The notes under the pieces are model-generated. The model saw only the letters and a list, made by a program, of their open reading frames with translations, ran no database searches and was not told where the DNA came from. A stretch of 64,000 nucleotides of DNA from Selaginella moellendorffii (Eukaryota; Streptophyta; Lycopodiopsida; Selaginellales; Selaginellaceae). Positions 44,344 through 56,069 of the stretch are shown in pieces. The stretch spans positions 2,910,519 through 2,974,518 of the forward strand of contig NW_003314262.1 in the NCBI RefSeq assembly GCF_000143415.4, given 5' to 3'. Made by a program: the position numbers and the translations under genes. The stretch's first letter is position 1. Each line of letters begins with the position of its first letter.

Positions 44344-45807
44344 CAAATCACTAGGGCGTGGTGATGGTTTGGAATATGAGGACACTCATATTTCGGTGGT
44401 CATGGACTCTCAGTGGGGAGACTGGTTTGGGCACACCGCCAAGCGAGGGATGCCTCGGAGTCGTGATGCACGGTTAGATTGCTTAGTGTGAAAGCTCGGC
44501 ATATCTAACTTGAACGCTTTGGTGCAAATGGCACCAAGGTCGTGGTGAGTGAGATGGGGACACCTAATCTCAGTTGCTATGAACCCTTGGCCGTAAGGGC
44601 TAGCTTGGGTGCACCGCCAAGTGTGGGGGATGCCCCCGGGGTTATAGTCAACAACTTGGAGGTCTAGAAGACCAAGTACCTCTTGGCAACTCTGTTAAGG
44701 TGCCAAGGTGAGATCACTAGGTGATCTTATGGCCAGATAAGGACAAGGTCCTTGGTTGGCTAAGGAATGAAGTTCTTGGTTCAAAATGTTGAAATTAAAC
44801 TGTTTAAGATGGTGTGGCTTGGTCGTGATGACCAAGTGGGAAGAGCACCTAAGGGAAATAAACTATGTCCGTCCGATGGCATAGTGAGTCCGAGGAAAGT
44901 AGTCTCTATAAAAGACCCATGGGAGGGTCACGAAGTTGGGCCATGGATAGAGCCCATAGCAGAATATGCTAAAGAGATATACTAGGGGTGAACATCCTCC
45001 GGACTTGGCAAAGAAGAGTCTTTGCTATGGAACCGAAAGGATACCTCAAAGATGGAGGTAGCGATCCGATGTTGCTGGGTGCAACAATCAAGGATAGGAG
45101 CAAAGGACTAGTGGCCAAAGTTTGGGCCATGGAATTTAATGGAAGGGATCCAAATGGCAAAGTTAGCCAAGGAACACTAATGTGTTCGATGCTAACAGCT
45201 TGTGGGAAAGGAAGCGGACTTTCAAGGACGGATTCCTAAGTGCTCCAATTTGGCGAAGTAAAGGCTCCAAGTGAGGGAGCGGTAAGGTAGCCAAATGATA
45301 GGGCCATGGACAGCCCTAGCACAAAGTATGATAAATGGAACTTAGTGCCCAAGGTGGCACGAAATAGAAGAGAGGATGATGGTGCCCTCAAGTAATGAAC
45401 TTCCTAGGATAGGGAAGTGGAGTTGCACAATCTGTGCAATGCAAGGTGTTGGAGACACCTAGAAAATTGACTTCCAAAAAGTCAAAAGAGTAAAAGTTCC
45501 AAGGTGCAAACATTCAATAGATGGAAATTAAGACTACTCGAGAAGGAGTAGTGGGATTGACTTAGAGAAGGGTCTCTAAGAAGTTTAGCGAGAACTAAAC
45601 CAATAAAAGGGGAGAACCATTACATGTGGTCCAATCAGTCTCTAAGTTGGAGAGACTACGCTCCTTAAAGGATGGACAAGGCATGGTGAGCCTTTGATGT
45701 CAAACCATAGACAAAGATTGGCTAGGTGCCAAGGATGGAAATGGTAACACGTGTGGGTGTTACTTTATGAAAGGGTTTACCGTTCGATGAGGACATCGAA
45801 CTTCGTC

Positions 45808-45822
45808 TATGGGTGGTGGAGT
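45808..45822 (+). promoter_or_regulatory. Polypurine-like tract of alpha element 1
   Basis: TATGGGTGGTGGAGT directly before the 3' LTR start, identical in alpha element 3 before 63323. Confidence 0.6.
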
Positions 45823-47610
45823 TGTGAGACACAAAATCCCTAGGCCCCAAAGTGGAGCCAGAAGGGCGCCACATGGTAGTGGCCGAAGCGACAGCCAAAC
45901 GAGCGTAACACGTTTGGACCAAAAGCTCCGACTTGAAAAGTCAAGAGCGGGAGTGAAACTCCCAACGAAGTGCTCGAGGAACGAGCACGAAGCGAGCAAA
46001 AGGCGAGGCTCCAAAAAGGGACCCAAAAGGACCAACACATGACACGTGGGAGTGTCCGAGATGGAGTCCGAAGTGGAGTCCGAGGTGGACCCGAGATGGA
46101 CCCGAGTTGGAGTCCGAAGTGGAGTCCGAGATGGAGTCCGAGGTGGACCCAAGATGGACCCGAGCTGGAGTCCGAAGTGAAGTCCGAGGTGGACCCGAGA
46201 TGGACCCGAGTTGGAGTCCGAAGTGGAGTCCGAGATGGAGTCCGAGGTGGACCCGAGATGGACCCGAGCTGGAGTCCGAAGTGGAGTCCGAGATGGACCC
46301 GAGAGGGAGTCTGAGATGGAGTCCGAGGTGGACCCGAGATGGACCCGAAATGGAGTCCGAGATGGAGTCCGAGATGGACCCGAGATGGAGTCCGAGATGG
46401 AGTCCAAGATGGACCCGAGATGGACCCGAGATGGAGTCCGAGATGGAGTCCGAGATGGAGTCCGAGATGGAGTCCGAAGTCGAGACCGAGACCGGGACCG
46501 AGGCCGAGGCCGAGACCGAGATCGGGACCGAGACCGAGACCGAGGCCGAGACCGAGCCCGAGCCCGAGCCCGAGTCCGAGTCCGAGTCCGAGTCCGAGTC
46601 TGAGTCCGAGTCCGAGTCCGAGTCCAGAGCCTGAGAGGGTGAAAGCCCAAAGCGTTCGTCTCCCAGACCCTAGGGGTTTGGTGAGCTCCAAAAGTATAGT
46701 AGGGGGAGGACTGCAGTGGAGCCAGTTTGGCCCAGGAAGGCCGGACCCAATGTTGGGTGATGAGATGCCCACTGGGAAGTCCAAGACTAGAGTGAACACG
46801 GACCGACAAGCGGGGTAGCTTGGTGAAGTGTTCAAGAGCCGGCTCTAGTTCCCCCGGGAGATCGACTGGCCGATGCTCCCAGTCCAAGTGTGGGTGGCAC
46901 TACCTACTTGGATACCAGGTGTGGCTCAACGGAACCTCGCTCTAAGCCCATGGCTAGAGCACCTAAAGGCGAAAGGCGGGGAGAGTACCTAGGTGGCTCG
47001 CGTAAGGCCACGGTGTTCCGAAATGTTGTCCCAAAGGCCTAGACTGTGGAAAGGAAGAGGAGCAGTCCTTTGGGGTAGTGACCAAGGACACAGTCGTGTG
47101 GTGAGGAAGTCCCAGAGGACCATGGGACTTAGTGGTCGGGCCTGTGGGCCTCGATCCAGTGGCAGTGTTGGCAAACACGGCCAGGGGCAAAAAGGGACTT
47201 GGTAGGAATTGACAAAGGGACTTTGGGGAAGGCGATTCCCCAGGTCTGTGGGCATCCTAAGGATGCTAAGGAGTGGATCTAGGATGACCACTCGTGGACC
47301 GATAGCCCAGTCTTGGAGAGACGGGATGGTGATGCAAGTGGTATTGGACCACTAGTGTAGCAAAGGTGAATGGGCATGGCCTTAGCGTAACGGGCCGAGA
47401 TGTCAGTGGTACCTTTGGGTGTCGGTCTTGGGACCGGACACGTGGAGCACTTGGACCAGGTGCAAGTGTTGAGTGGCATGGATGCCATTCTTGGGGCTAG
47501 CAAGTCCCAAGTCCTGAATTGGACTTAAGGAGGTTGTGAGTGAGACTCCTCCAAGTGGTCGAAGGTGTGGTTAAGTGACTAAAGTAGAATGGAAAAATTA
47601 GTCGCTTACA
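45823..47610 (+). repeat. 3' LTR of alpha element 1
   Basis: 1788 bp. It differs from the 5' LTR mainly by array length (46059-46627) and a few substitutions. Confidence 0.93.
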
Positions 47611-47615
47611 ACAAC

Positions 47616-50600
47616 TAACTCAAACTTGCCACCCAGTTCATTTGAACGTCAATACAGTTGCTAACTAGCAAATGCATGAATGCCAACAACATAGAGTTAC
47701 AACCAAATCATCAACACTATCTTCATCAAGCCTAATGAAACTCAATATCAATCCTACGGAGAGACATCTTATTTCACCTGAATCCCAATACTAACGATGT
47801 CAATGATAGGGCATCACTTCAATGTTATCAACACCATAACAAAGCTAGAAGAAAGCAAGAGTGAATCACCACTCAAAGATTTCTAGCAACCAAGCTAACC
47901 AAAGTCGAAGACACCTTAGTCAGTATTCAAGACCAATCCTCCAACAATACTCAGTTACAGATAACACATCATCAAGGAGTGATTCACCATGTCCAAGACT
48001 CAATGAAATCCAACACTACGGACTAAATGTAACCAAATGATAGCAACAAAGGTAAAGTCGACATGCCAACATGAAAAACTCATGTAAGTCTAACGACACG
48101 ATCCTCCGCAACACCACCAGGTAAAACAAACCCATCACTGCTAAATCATCACCGAGCAAAGCAAGTGTCAACAGTCCTTGACGAAGTCTACAAGTAATCA
48201 CTAGTCGCAAAGCAACTAACAATCACTCCTCAACTTGCCTTCACAAGACCCAAACACCACCTTTTGTTATCAAGTTATATACTTTGTCCAACATGAACGT
48301 GATACCCCAGGCACGAGATAAAGGTTCATGGACAAGCACGAACTAAATGACTACTCGAATCCAACTCAACCGCAATAAGCTCACTAATGCATTTAGCCAA
48401 TAGCTCTGAGCATGCCTTGAAGAGGCTAGCTATGCGTAATCAACACTTAGTCGAAACTAAAGTGAAGACCACGAGATGGACTCATATCGGTACACAACCT
48501 CCTTATAAACAAAGCTATAATATGGGTACTGACATTTCAACTTGCAAACAACTAAGTTGGACATCACCATCCTTAGCCAAGGCACAAGGCCACCAAGACC
48601 AAGTCAAGATCAGTGAGAGTTTACTACTTTCATAGAGTCTTAACAAAATGCAAGGTGCAACCTACCACCGAGCATAATGCTACAAAAGAAAGGCACAAGG
48701 GTCACCTTTCTTAGAAAAGTGCAACAACCACTTTTCTACACCAACTCTGGACTCTATCTAACTCAATTGCTTTAGCCCCAAAAGTCAACATCCCTTTCGG
48801 GCCGCATCATACAAACTATTTACTAAGGTTTAAGCCAACCAAAGTCAACTCCAACCTCTTCACTAGTTTGTACTGGCTTACGAAAACGGAATGGTTTTCG
48901 AGCAAAGTGACCAACAGATCAGCCATTGGAAAAGTCTAAGAAAATTTGTGGAAAATTTTCCATCCTAGAGAAAGAATGACTCTCAGTCCAGGAATGCAAA
49001 CTTTCAAGACTCAACCAACTTCCTCCTACTAACAACTTCACATAGGTTCACCTCAACACAAATTCTCATGACCCATAATATGCTTAAGCATCGAACATCT
49101 TTGCCCATCTAACCGATATCCAACACTGACATCCGCAATGTGCAAAATGAACATCCAAGGCTTGATCACGAAGACCACATCTTCGGATATTCACATTGCA
49201 CTAACACTCTTCTTCAATCACCTTCAAGATCCAATGTGAAGCCAAAACACTAACAAGAAAAATGACATGAAAAATCAAGGTCCAAGGAAAATTCCTCATC
49301 ACTTGAAATAACAATGCCATTTCCACTAACACAAGTGCTAGTGATGTTAATGCCCCAACTACACACCTTCTCCATCCAATAATCTACTCCAAATGCTAAT
49401 GGATCAACCAATGAGCTATAACAAATGAATGCTATAACCCTTTTCCAACACCTTAGTGGGCAAACTTAAGAAAACAAGGTACCAACTTAAGCTTAGCATA
49501 ATGGACCACCATTGAGAATCTAGTCAAAGCTATTATAATGCTACTTCATGCAAGTAGACTAGCTTCACCATCAACGACTTTGGGGTTAATCATCATTTAC
49601 CCAAGCAACTTCGTAAACACGTTCCTCATTATCACATGGATATGATATAAATCACAATGACTTGATCATCAATCAAGCAACACTATGAGCAATGCCCATG
49701 TCACTATTGCAAAGGTTTATGTGAATATCAAGTGCCAACTCGATTCGACAAAATGCAACATAAATGCCACACCCCATCAAATAGAGATTTACAACACCTA
49801 ACACCACTAACTTTTGTTCACAACACGGACAAGTTCATGCCACTCTCTTTCCGACCAAACTCAACACTAATCCAACACCAAGCTACTCAAGGAGCAATAA
49901 TAAAGTTCCCGGGAAAAGAATTGAGCATTGCAACCCAAGTCTTCCAATAGCAAGCCTAGACAAAATGGTATAACACTTCACCGCTATCCATCCCACAACT
50001 TACCATTGTAAGACCACCATCTCCAACATGCATCAGGATAGAGACTCTTGATTGCATGATGTGAACACAAGCAATGAGTTAACACTTGCAAAACATCTCT
50101 CCAAGAAGAGAAAATGATTTACGTATTTGATCCTCCGTCCTCGATGACTCTCTTTTCGGTCTCATCTTTGACCAAACCTCAAGCTTGCTTTCGCACTGCC
50201 TTCAGTTCAATCCAAGAAAAGTTTATGAGAGAGCATGGCCATGACTACTTGAACTAATAGACTAATCCCTATAGACTTGATTGATCCACTTATAATCATA
50301 CCTAGAAAGGATCCACTAGTGCCGTGCTAAACAGCTACGGACCAGCCTATTTGCCACTCATAGCAAACCCAGGGAGGTTTGCTTTCACCCATGGTACAAG
50401 GAATAACTCATGGAACCACCGTTAGGCTATCATTAATCCTGCCAACTCAAAGTGCAATCTTGAGTTGCTAATGTGCCTCATTCACGAGCCCAAGCGTAAA
50501 CTTGTGCAACCGGAACAACTCAGATCCATCTTATGAGCCCAAGAGCATGCTCACATAATTACGGTACAAGAAGGTAACCAAATCCATACCCAAGGAACGA

Positions 50601-50714
50601 TTGCGAAGTCTTTGCACCAAAACGTGTACCCACTTGGATCATCGTTTTCATCTCTGCGTATGCAACGAGACTAGTTGCCCAATCTCATTGAATAGTACTC
50701 GCTGAGACTCATTC
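47616..50714 (-). other. Beta internal region, proximal part; no gene
   Basis: Read on the minus strand this follows the primer-binding site. It aligns with the decayed copy at 8781-9790 and extends beyond it. Only short open frames exist, with no gag-like zinc knuckle or protease motif. Confidence 0.7.
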
Positions 50715-50726
50715 TCTGATACCAAA
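50715..50726 (-). promoter_or_regulatory. Primer-binding site of the young beta element
   Basis: The plus strand TCTGATACCAAA is the complement of TTTGGTATCAGA, next to the inner edge of the LTR at 50727. It sets the element on the minus strand. Confidence 0.88.
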
Positions 50727-51874
50727 TGTAGCGCACGTGGTTTTGACCCTTTATCCTATGGTGATTTACCACAGGATAACACCACGAAGCGGAACCTAAA
50801 CCCTCTTTGTGCCATGTGACAGATGCCACGTGTCACATGCCACGTGTCCAAAGGACCGTGGTGTGGAACCCGAGGTTCAAGGCCTTGGGCCACTGAACGA
50901 AGGAATGGTGCCAAACTCCCAAGCATGGAGCCAAGGAGTGACGGAACCGAACCACGGAGCAACTCCCGAGCATACAGCCCAAGGAGCGAAGGGACAAGGG
51001 CCCGAGGTGACTTGGAACAGTCCTGGAGCAACCAGCATCCCTATGCCAGGACCAGCACGCAAAACGGAGCCAAACGGAGTCTGGCGCTATTTTGGCATAC
51101 CGGTGGCCTAACTTGAGAGTATGGGTACTCCACCAGCTAGCATGGAATGGAACTTGGGCTTAGACCCAAGCCAGACACAGAACAAGGACAGGCACGCAAG
51201 CAGGAGCTAGACTATACCTCAGGTTGGTCAGCCATGCCCAACCTACCCACTATCCCTACTATACATTTGGAACCCCCCATATCCCCCCCCCCCCCCCTTG
51301 AGGAACACACGCTTTGGGCTTTCACCCCAAGCCTCCCTTAGTATCAAGAGTTAGTCTCTGGGACAAGCTCAAAACTTACTAAATATGGAATGTCCTTAGA
51401 TTGCAAATTTCGACACGGGACGAACACCATTGTGTTCAAGACGATCTCTACATTCCGTAGATATGCCAAATGAGCAAATCTAGACACTTTCCATAAATAG
51501 CATTTGGGACGAATTGAGACTAACACAAAGGGCATGATAGCGAGGGTGTTTGGCAGACACGGTAAGCTATCATCTAGCGATGTTGAGGGACCAATCTCAA
51601 TATCGCGGGGGTTCTTGATACTAGCAAGTGCAAGCCAATGACAGGAGTTTCTCAAACCAGGCCGAGTATGCTCAGCAAGAAACATATAGGGTTCCTACCT
51701 TATGTTTATCCGATCTAAGTACACGGTCATTGACCAGTTTCTCAACTAGCTCAAGTGGGAAACTAATAACAGGTCTAGCAATACCGACCTCCTGCCATCG
51801 TGGCAGTAAGGAAAGAATATTCGAAAGGACTAGCCGACAGGTAACTTTCGATACCCGAAGTCACATTCGCGACA
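50727..51874 (-). repeat. LTR-beta, 5' LTR (minus orientation)
   Basis: 1148 bp, pair of 12237-13383. A poly-C run lies near 51284-51297. Confidence 0.9.
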
Positions 51875-52640
51875 ACAACTCAATAATATAAGTTTCTTAT
51901 CACCATGTTAAATATGCTTGATAAAATGCCAACTTAGAATTTCCTTCTTTAGTGCCCTTCCAATCTAAGTGCACATGTGATGACCAATTTCTCAACTAAC
52001 TTAGGCAAAGATTGATAAAGGATCCATAATACTAACTTCTTGCCATCGTGGCAGTAAAGAAAGAATATCCAAAAGGACTAGCCGACAGATAACTTTTAAT
52101 ACCCATAATTACATTTGCAATACTCTCCCCCCCTTAGGGAAGATCAATATTTTCATCAATGCATACTCTAGTTTAGAACACTGCTAAGGAAACACCTCGC
52201 ACTAACTTAAATTAATTAAACTAACCTCTCTGTTTAATGCAAATACACTACCCACTTAGACACCTTGCCATCACCGACAAGGAAATGACCAATGGAGTTA
52301 ACCACCTTTGTTGCTTTAGATGTCACTCAACTTACAAAAGATGATAACCCCTACCTGTAAGTGGCATAAAGAGAGGCCCCAACCCTCATAAGCAAAGAAA
52401 TCAAACCTATCAGTAAGGTTTAGATAGACTATTATAAATAGGTAGCTAGAGTTGTTTACATAATCACACCTTTTTTTAATGAAATAAAGAACATTGAAAA
52501 AGAGGTGTGTGATGTGACCAATCAACCATAGCTACCCCATGACTAAAGATTTCACCATGCACATGAAGACCAAGTAGACTGTAAAGTCCTTCAAGCCATA
52601 ATGTGCAAAATAGGGATCCATAGAAATACATCAACTAGAT
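51875..52640 (-). mobile_element. Old beta remnant to the right of the young insertion
   Basis: A degraded LTR end (51875 to about 52122), purine tract and 3' internal part match 13140-13900 with many transitions. The LTR sequence continues from the left flank at 12215-12236 across the TSD, showing the target was an old beta LTR in the same orientation. Confidence 0.75.
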
Positions 52641-53960
52641 AGCATCTGTGTACTACACAATGTTCAGCCGAGTCACCATCAATGCCACTCTAGGACAGTT
52701 GTTCAAACTTCAAAGATCCATGCACCAAGGCTACCCCCTCGCCCCTTACCTCTTCCTATTTATTACAGATGCCCTAGTGTATTACCTCACACGACTTAGT
52801 GGTCTGATAGGGATGTCCCTCCCTGGCTGTTAGAACTCATTATAGGATATTCTCTTAGCAACCAACAAGGACTTTCTCTCCTTAGCCTTCACAGATGACA
52901 TAGGGATAGTAGCAAAGGGATCACCAGTAAATCTATCATGTCTAAAGCAGGACTTTGACCTTTTCAATGAGGTAGTGGGCTTAAAAGTGAATTAGTCCAA
53001 ATCGGTGGGGCTTTGGTTATCACAAGACCAACCATCCACATGGGGAACTAAACTAGGCTTCAAGTGGGTACACCTAGACAAGACCACCTGATACCTCAGA
53101 TTCTAAATAGGATATCACTATGTTTTTGAACCTCATAACTACAAGGCAATCACAAAATTATGGGACCAACTCAAGTTCTGGGCAAGCAGGAAACTGCCCT
53201 TCTCGACACACTGTATTGTAGCCAACAACATCCTCCTTGGTGCAATCTTGTTTCTCACGTCCTATTGGAACTTAAATCAAAGGACAATCCAAGATATGAA
53301 CCAACTGATCAAGATATATGTATGGAAAGGTTCCTCTTATGTCTCACGAGGAGGTGCCAAAGTGGATTAACAATTGGTCACACTGCCCAAGCACGAAGGA
53401 GGACTGAACATCATCAATATTGAGGAACAATGCAAGGCCTTTCTTTTCAAGATCTTCATGAGGATGCTCATGCTAGGAAACCAACCTTGGAGGCTACTAC
53501 TATGCCACCAATTCCTTAAGATCCTCCCAAATTGAAAAGAACACACACAACAAGATTGGGCACCAAACAAACAATGGATGTTCTTAGACACCAAACTCAA
53601 AATGCCAGATGCCAACACCTTCATGGGGAAGTTTTTCAAGATCAAATCCAAGCTACAATGCAAACAACTGCAGTCCAAAGAACAATTGGACTGACAACCA
53701 ATTTTCCTCAACAAGTGGTTCCAAGTCGTGGGAAATTGAAGATCGAGGCTTGGACCAAACCTACAGGGATCTACACAAAGCAAGCATGCGCACATTTGCA
53801 GAGGCTAATACCATGATCCAAAAGAATCAAACAGCCAAGAATTGCGACCGGATCAAAGCCTTCTATGGGCTAGACATCTCAAAACATAGGATGTGAAAAT
53901 TCCAAACTACCTTCCATAAAGCCCACTAGGCGTGCCTTGAGACACTATAGGTACCTGACA
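52641..53960 (+). pseudogene. LINE reverse-transcriptase pseudogene
   Basis: The plus-strand reading runs through QRSMHQGYPLAPYLF (the RQGxPLSP motif of non-LTR reverse transcriptases), then LAFTDDIGIVA, where the catalytic YADD/FADD is FTDD, then a KLWDQLKFWASRKLPF stretch typical of the region after the RT core. At least eight in-frame stops occur (for example after MSLPGC, and at 52996 and 53090). It lacks endonuclease and upstream parts and is a 5'-truncated dead copy. Confidence 0.75.
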
Positions 53961-54019
53961 CGTCAGATGATTGATGGTGGAAGCTAAATGACATTATCAT
54001 TTATCATTTATCATCCAAC

Positions 54020-54258
54020 TCGGACTCCGCCACATGTCATGTGTTGATCCCCTTGTGTCCCTTTTTTAGAGACTCACTTATTGTTTGCTTCGTGTTTGTT
54101 CCTTGAGCACTTCGTTAGGAGTTCCACTCCCACTCTCGACCTTTCAAGTTGGAGCTTTTAGTCCAAATGTGTTACGCTTGTTTGGTTTTTGCTTCAGCCA
54201 CTACCACATGGCACCCTTCCGGCTCCACTTTGGGGCTTAGGGATTTTGTGTCTCACAG
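54020..54258 (-). mobile_element. Fragment of an alpha LTR, minus orientation
   Basis: Ends GATTTTGTGTCTCACA, the reverse complement of the alpha LTR start, and runs back about 240 bp to the beginning of the GAGTCC array (AACTCGGACTCCG). The rest of the LTR is missing. Confidence 0.85.
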
Positions 54259-55200
54259 GTTGAAGTGCATCTTGGCACTTTGGCTGGAGATCCAAAAACT
54301 TGAATCTCTTTCGACTTGGAATTTTGCAAATCCCATTGCTGTCCATCTTTGCCCACACCAGAAAGAAGAAAATCTGAGCATGCAACTATACCGGTGTTGT
54401 TGCGAATCACAACCTCTAAAGAAATAGAGCCAAGACAAAGATCAAAATACTGACATAAAAAACTTTCAGAAACAATACTCTGAGAGAATGAAAGAGGTGG
54501 GTGATCTCAAAAATGAAGAAGAAACCTCTCCATCCTTCTCAATAGGTTTTGGAGTTCTCTCTCTTTATGCTACTTGTAAAAATCCATATTGAAACATAAT
54601 TGAAATTTAAATATATCAATAATATGCAAAATGAATTTAAATTCTATAACACATTTAACATGTGCAAGTGTGACAATATTAATATTACTATCATCTGTCT
54701 AATGCATGTATACACATAGATCCAAGGAAGGATTTTTAGCACGTGAAGTTTGATAGTCAATAATGATATCAATAATGACATTCTGCTATAGCGTGTTCGT
54801 AGTACAACTCAAGTTTTATCCATAATTGTGAACACTACTCAATGACATTTAAAGCATGTGTCTATTATTTAGGATCTAATACAACACAAAATAAATTTCT
54901 GTATGAGGATTCATCCATTTATAGATGGATATAGTACAACATATTTTAACGTGCTTTATTTATACTCTTTAAAGTTCTTGTAACTATTCCAAAATATGTA
55001 CAAAATTTTGATGAGAATGCATCCTTTCTAGATACTTTGTAAAAAATAATATCATATCTCTAATAACAAAAATGTTAATAAATGCTAGTTATATCATCAT
55101 TAAAATATACAAAATAAAGAACCATAATTCACATATAATAATAATGATAAGATAAAATAAGATCAAAGATATTGTGATGGGTTGAGATTTAGGTTATTCG
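54259..55200. other. AT-rich sequence, no gene seen
   Basis: Strongly AT-rich DNA with no conserved motif. A few GGTTAGGG units near 55214-55256 are telomere-like but not tandem. Confidence 0.5.
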
Positions 55201-55263
55201 AAATGAATGGCCATGGTTAGGGTTAGGGTAGCTGTGAGATTAGGGTTAGGGTAGCTGCCATAC

Positions 55264-55500
55264 TATTTTCTCATGCTCTCTCTCTCTCTCACTCTTAATC
55301 TCAATTTGTGTTCTGTGCGCTCCACACTCAATCTCTCTATCTCTTACATGCTCAATTCCTCAATCTCTTGTGCACTCAATCACTCGATCTCTTGTGCGCT
55401 CAATCACTCGATCTCCTTTGTGCTCAATCCCTCAATCTCCTTCACACTCAATCCCTTGATCTCTTGCGTGCTCCACTCACTGTGCAAATCCAGTAGAATC
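55264..55500 (+). repeat. CT-rich stretch and 24-bp tandem repeat
   Basis: A (CT)n run is followed by about seven copies of a 24-bp unit with core CTCAATCACTCGATCTC and variable TTGTGCG spacer. It creates a spurious open frame. Confidence 0.8.
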
Positions 55501-55579
55501 GAGAGATCCCACTAAGGGTGAGTTTCGATTTGATTGCTTCCACTTCCATGTTTTTTCTTCTTGCTTCTGTCACCTTCTG

Positions 55580-56040
55580 TCACTGGCCCAAACTTGACCT
55601 TGGGCACTTTGGCTGCCCGAGCCAAACTGTCTAAGGTGGCTAGCTCAAAAACGACCTTGGGCACTTTGGCCACTTGAGGGGCTGAGGTTATTTGAATAAC
55701 CTCGACCTTTCAGGTGGCTAAAGTGCCTGAGATGGCCTGCCCAAGCTCGATCTTGGGCACTTTGGTGGCCTGAGGCACCAAGATTGTTCAAATAACCTTA
55801 GCCCCTCGGGCAGCCAAAGTGCCCGAGGTGGCTAGCTTGAGTTCGACATCGGGCACTTTGGCTGCCCTGAGGTTATTCAAATAACCTCGGCCCCTGCCAA
55901 GAGAGCTGAGGTTATTCAAATAACCTTAGCCCCTCTGGCCCCTAAAGTGCTCGAGGTTGAGTTTGGGCAAGCCACCTTGGGCACTTTAGTGGCCCCCCAA
56001 TATGTCTAGGGGCCTTGGCAGCCAAACTGTCCAAGGTGGA
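55580..56040. repeat. Cluster of interspersed palindromes and GGGCACTTTGGC repeats
   Basis: The motif GGGCACTTTGG(C/T) and its inverse CCAAAGTGCCC alternate with a 20-bp palindrome GAGGTTATTCAAATAACCTC (about 55683, 55868 and 55909, with a degraded copy at 55787). The unit is partly inverted from copy to copy. Confidence 0.75.
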
Positions 56041-56069
56041 GTTTGGACCCATTTAATTTTTTTTTCTCT

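Larger units (their letters stand above)
41614..45807 (+). other. Alpha element 1 internal region, non-coding
   Basis: Collinear with 59298-63310 of alpha element 3 apart from the MITE. Open frames are short and not shared. It contains two tRNA TPsiC-arm-like motifs near 44305-44343. Confidence 0.75.
39878..47610 (+). mobile_element. LTR-alpha element 1, complete, TSD ACAAC, LARD-like
   Basis: LTRs 39878-41598 and 45823-47610 are nearly identical. They are flanked by ACAAC at 39873-39877 and 47611-47615. The old beta copy near 9790 keeps the empty site (AAACACAACTAACTC on the minus strand). The internal region of about 4.2 kb, including a nested 288-bp MITE, contains only short open frames with no gag or pol motif, so it must depend on proteins supplied elsewhere. 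High LTR identity implies a young insertion. Confidence 0.93.
12237..51874 (-). mobile_element. Young LTR-beta element, minus strand, with nested insertions
   Basis: LTRs at 12237-13383 and 50727-51874 are nearly identical and in the same orientation. On the minus strand each LTR starts TGTCGCGAATG and ends GCGCTACA. Flanks read GCAAC on the left and ACAAC on the right, a 5-bp TSD with one mismatch. The primer-binding site is at 50715-50726 and the purine tract at 13384-13399. Without the nested transposons A and B and the alpha element, the internal region is about 5 kb. It shows no gag, protease, reverse transcriptase or integrase reading, so the element is LARD-like (non-autonomous). It is inserted in an older beta LTR whose sequence continues across the TSD. 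Confidence 0.87.

Noticed and set aside
44281-44350. A tRNA gene
   Set aside because: Two TPsiC-like arms are present, but no acceptor, D or anticodon arms could be paired into a cloverleaf.
55214-55256. Telomere array near 55.2 kb
   Set aside because: Only scattered GGTTAGGG units separated by unrelated bases; not tandem.
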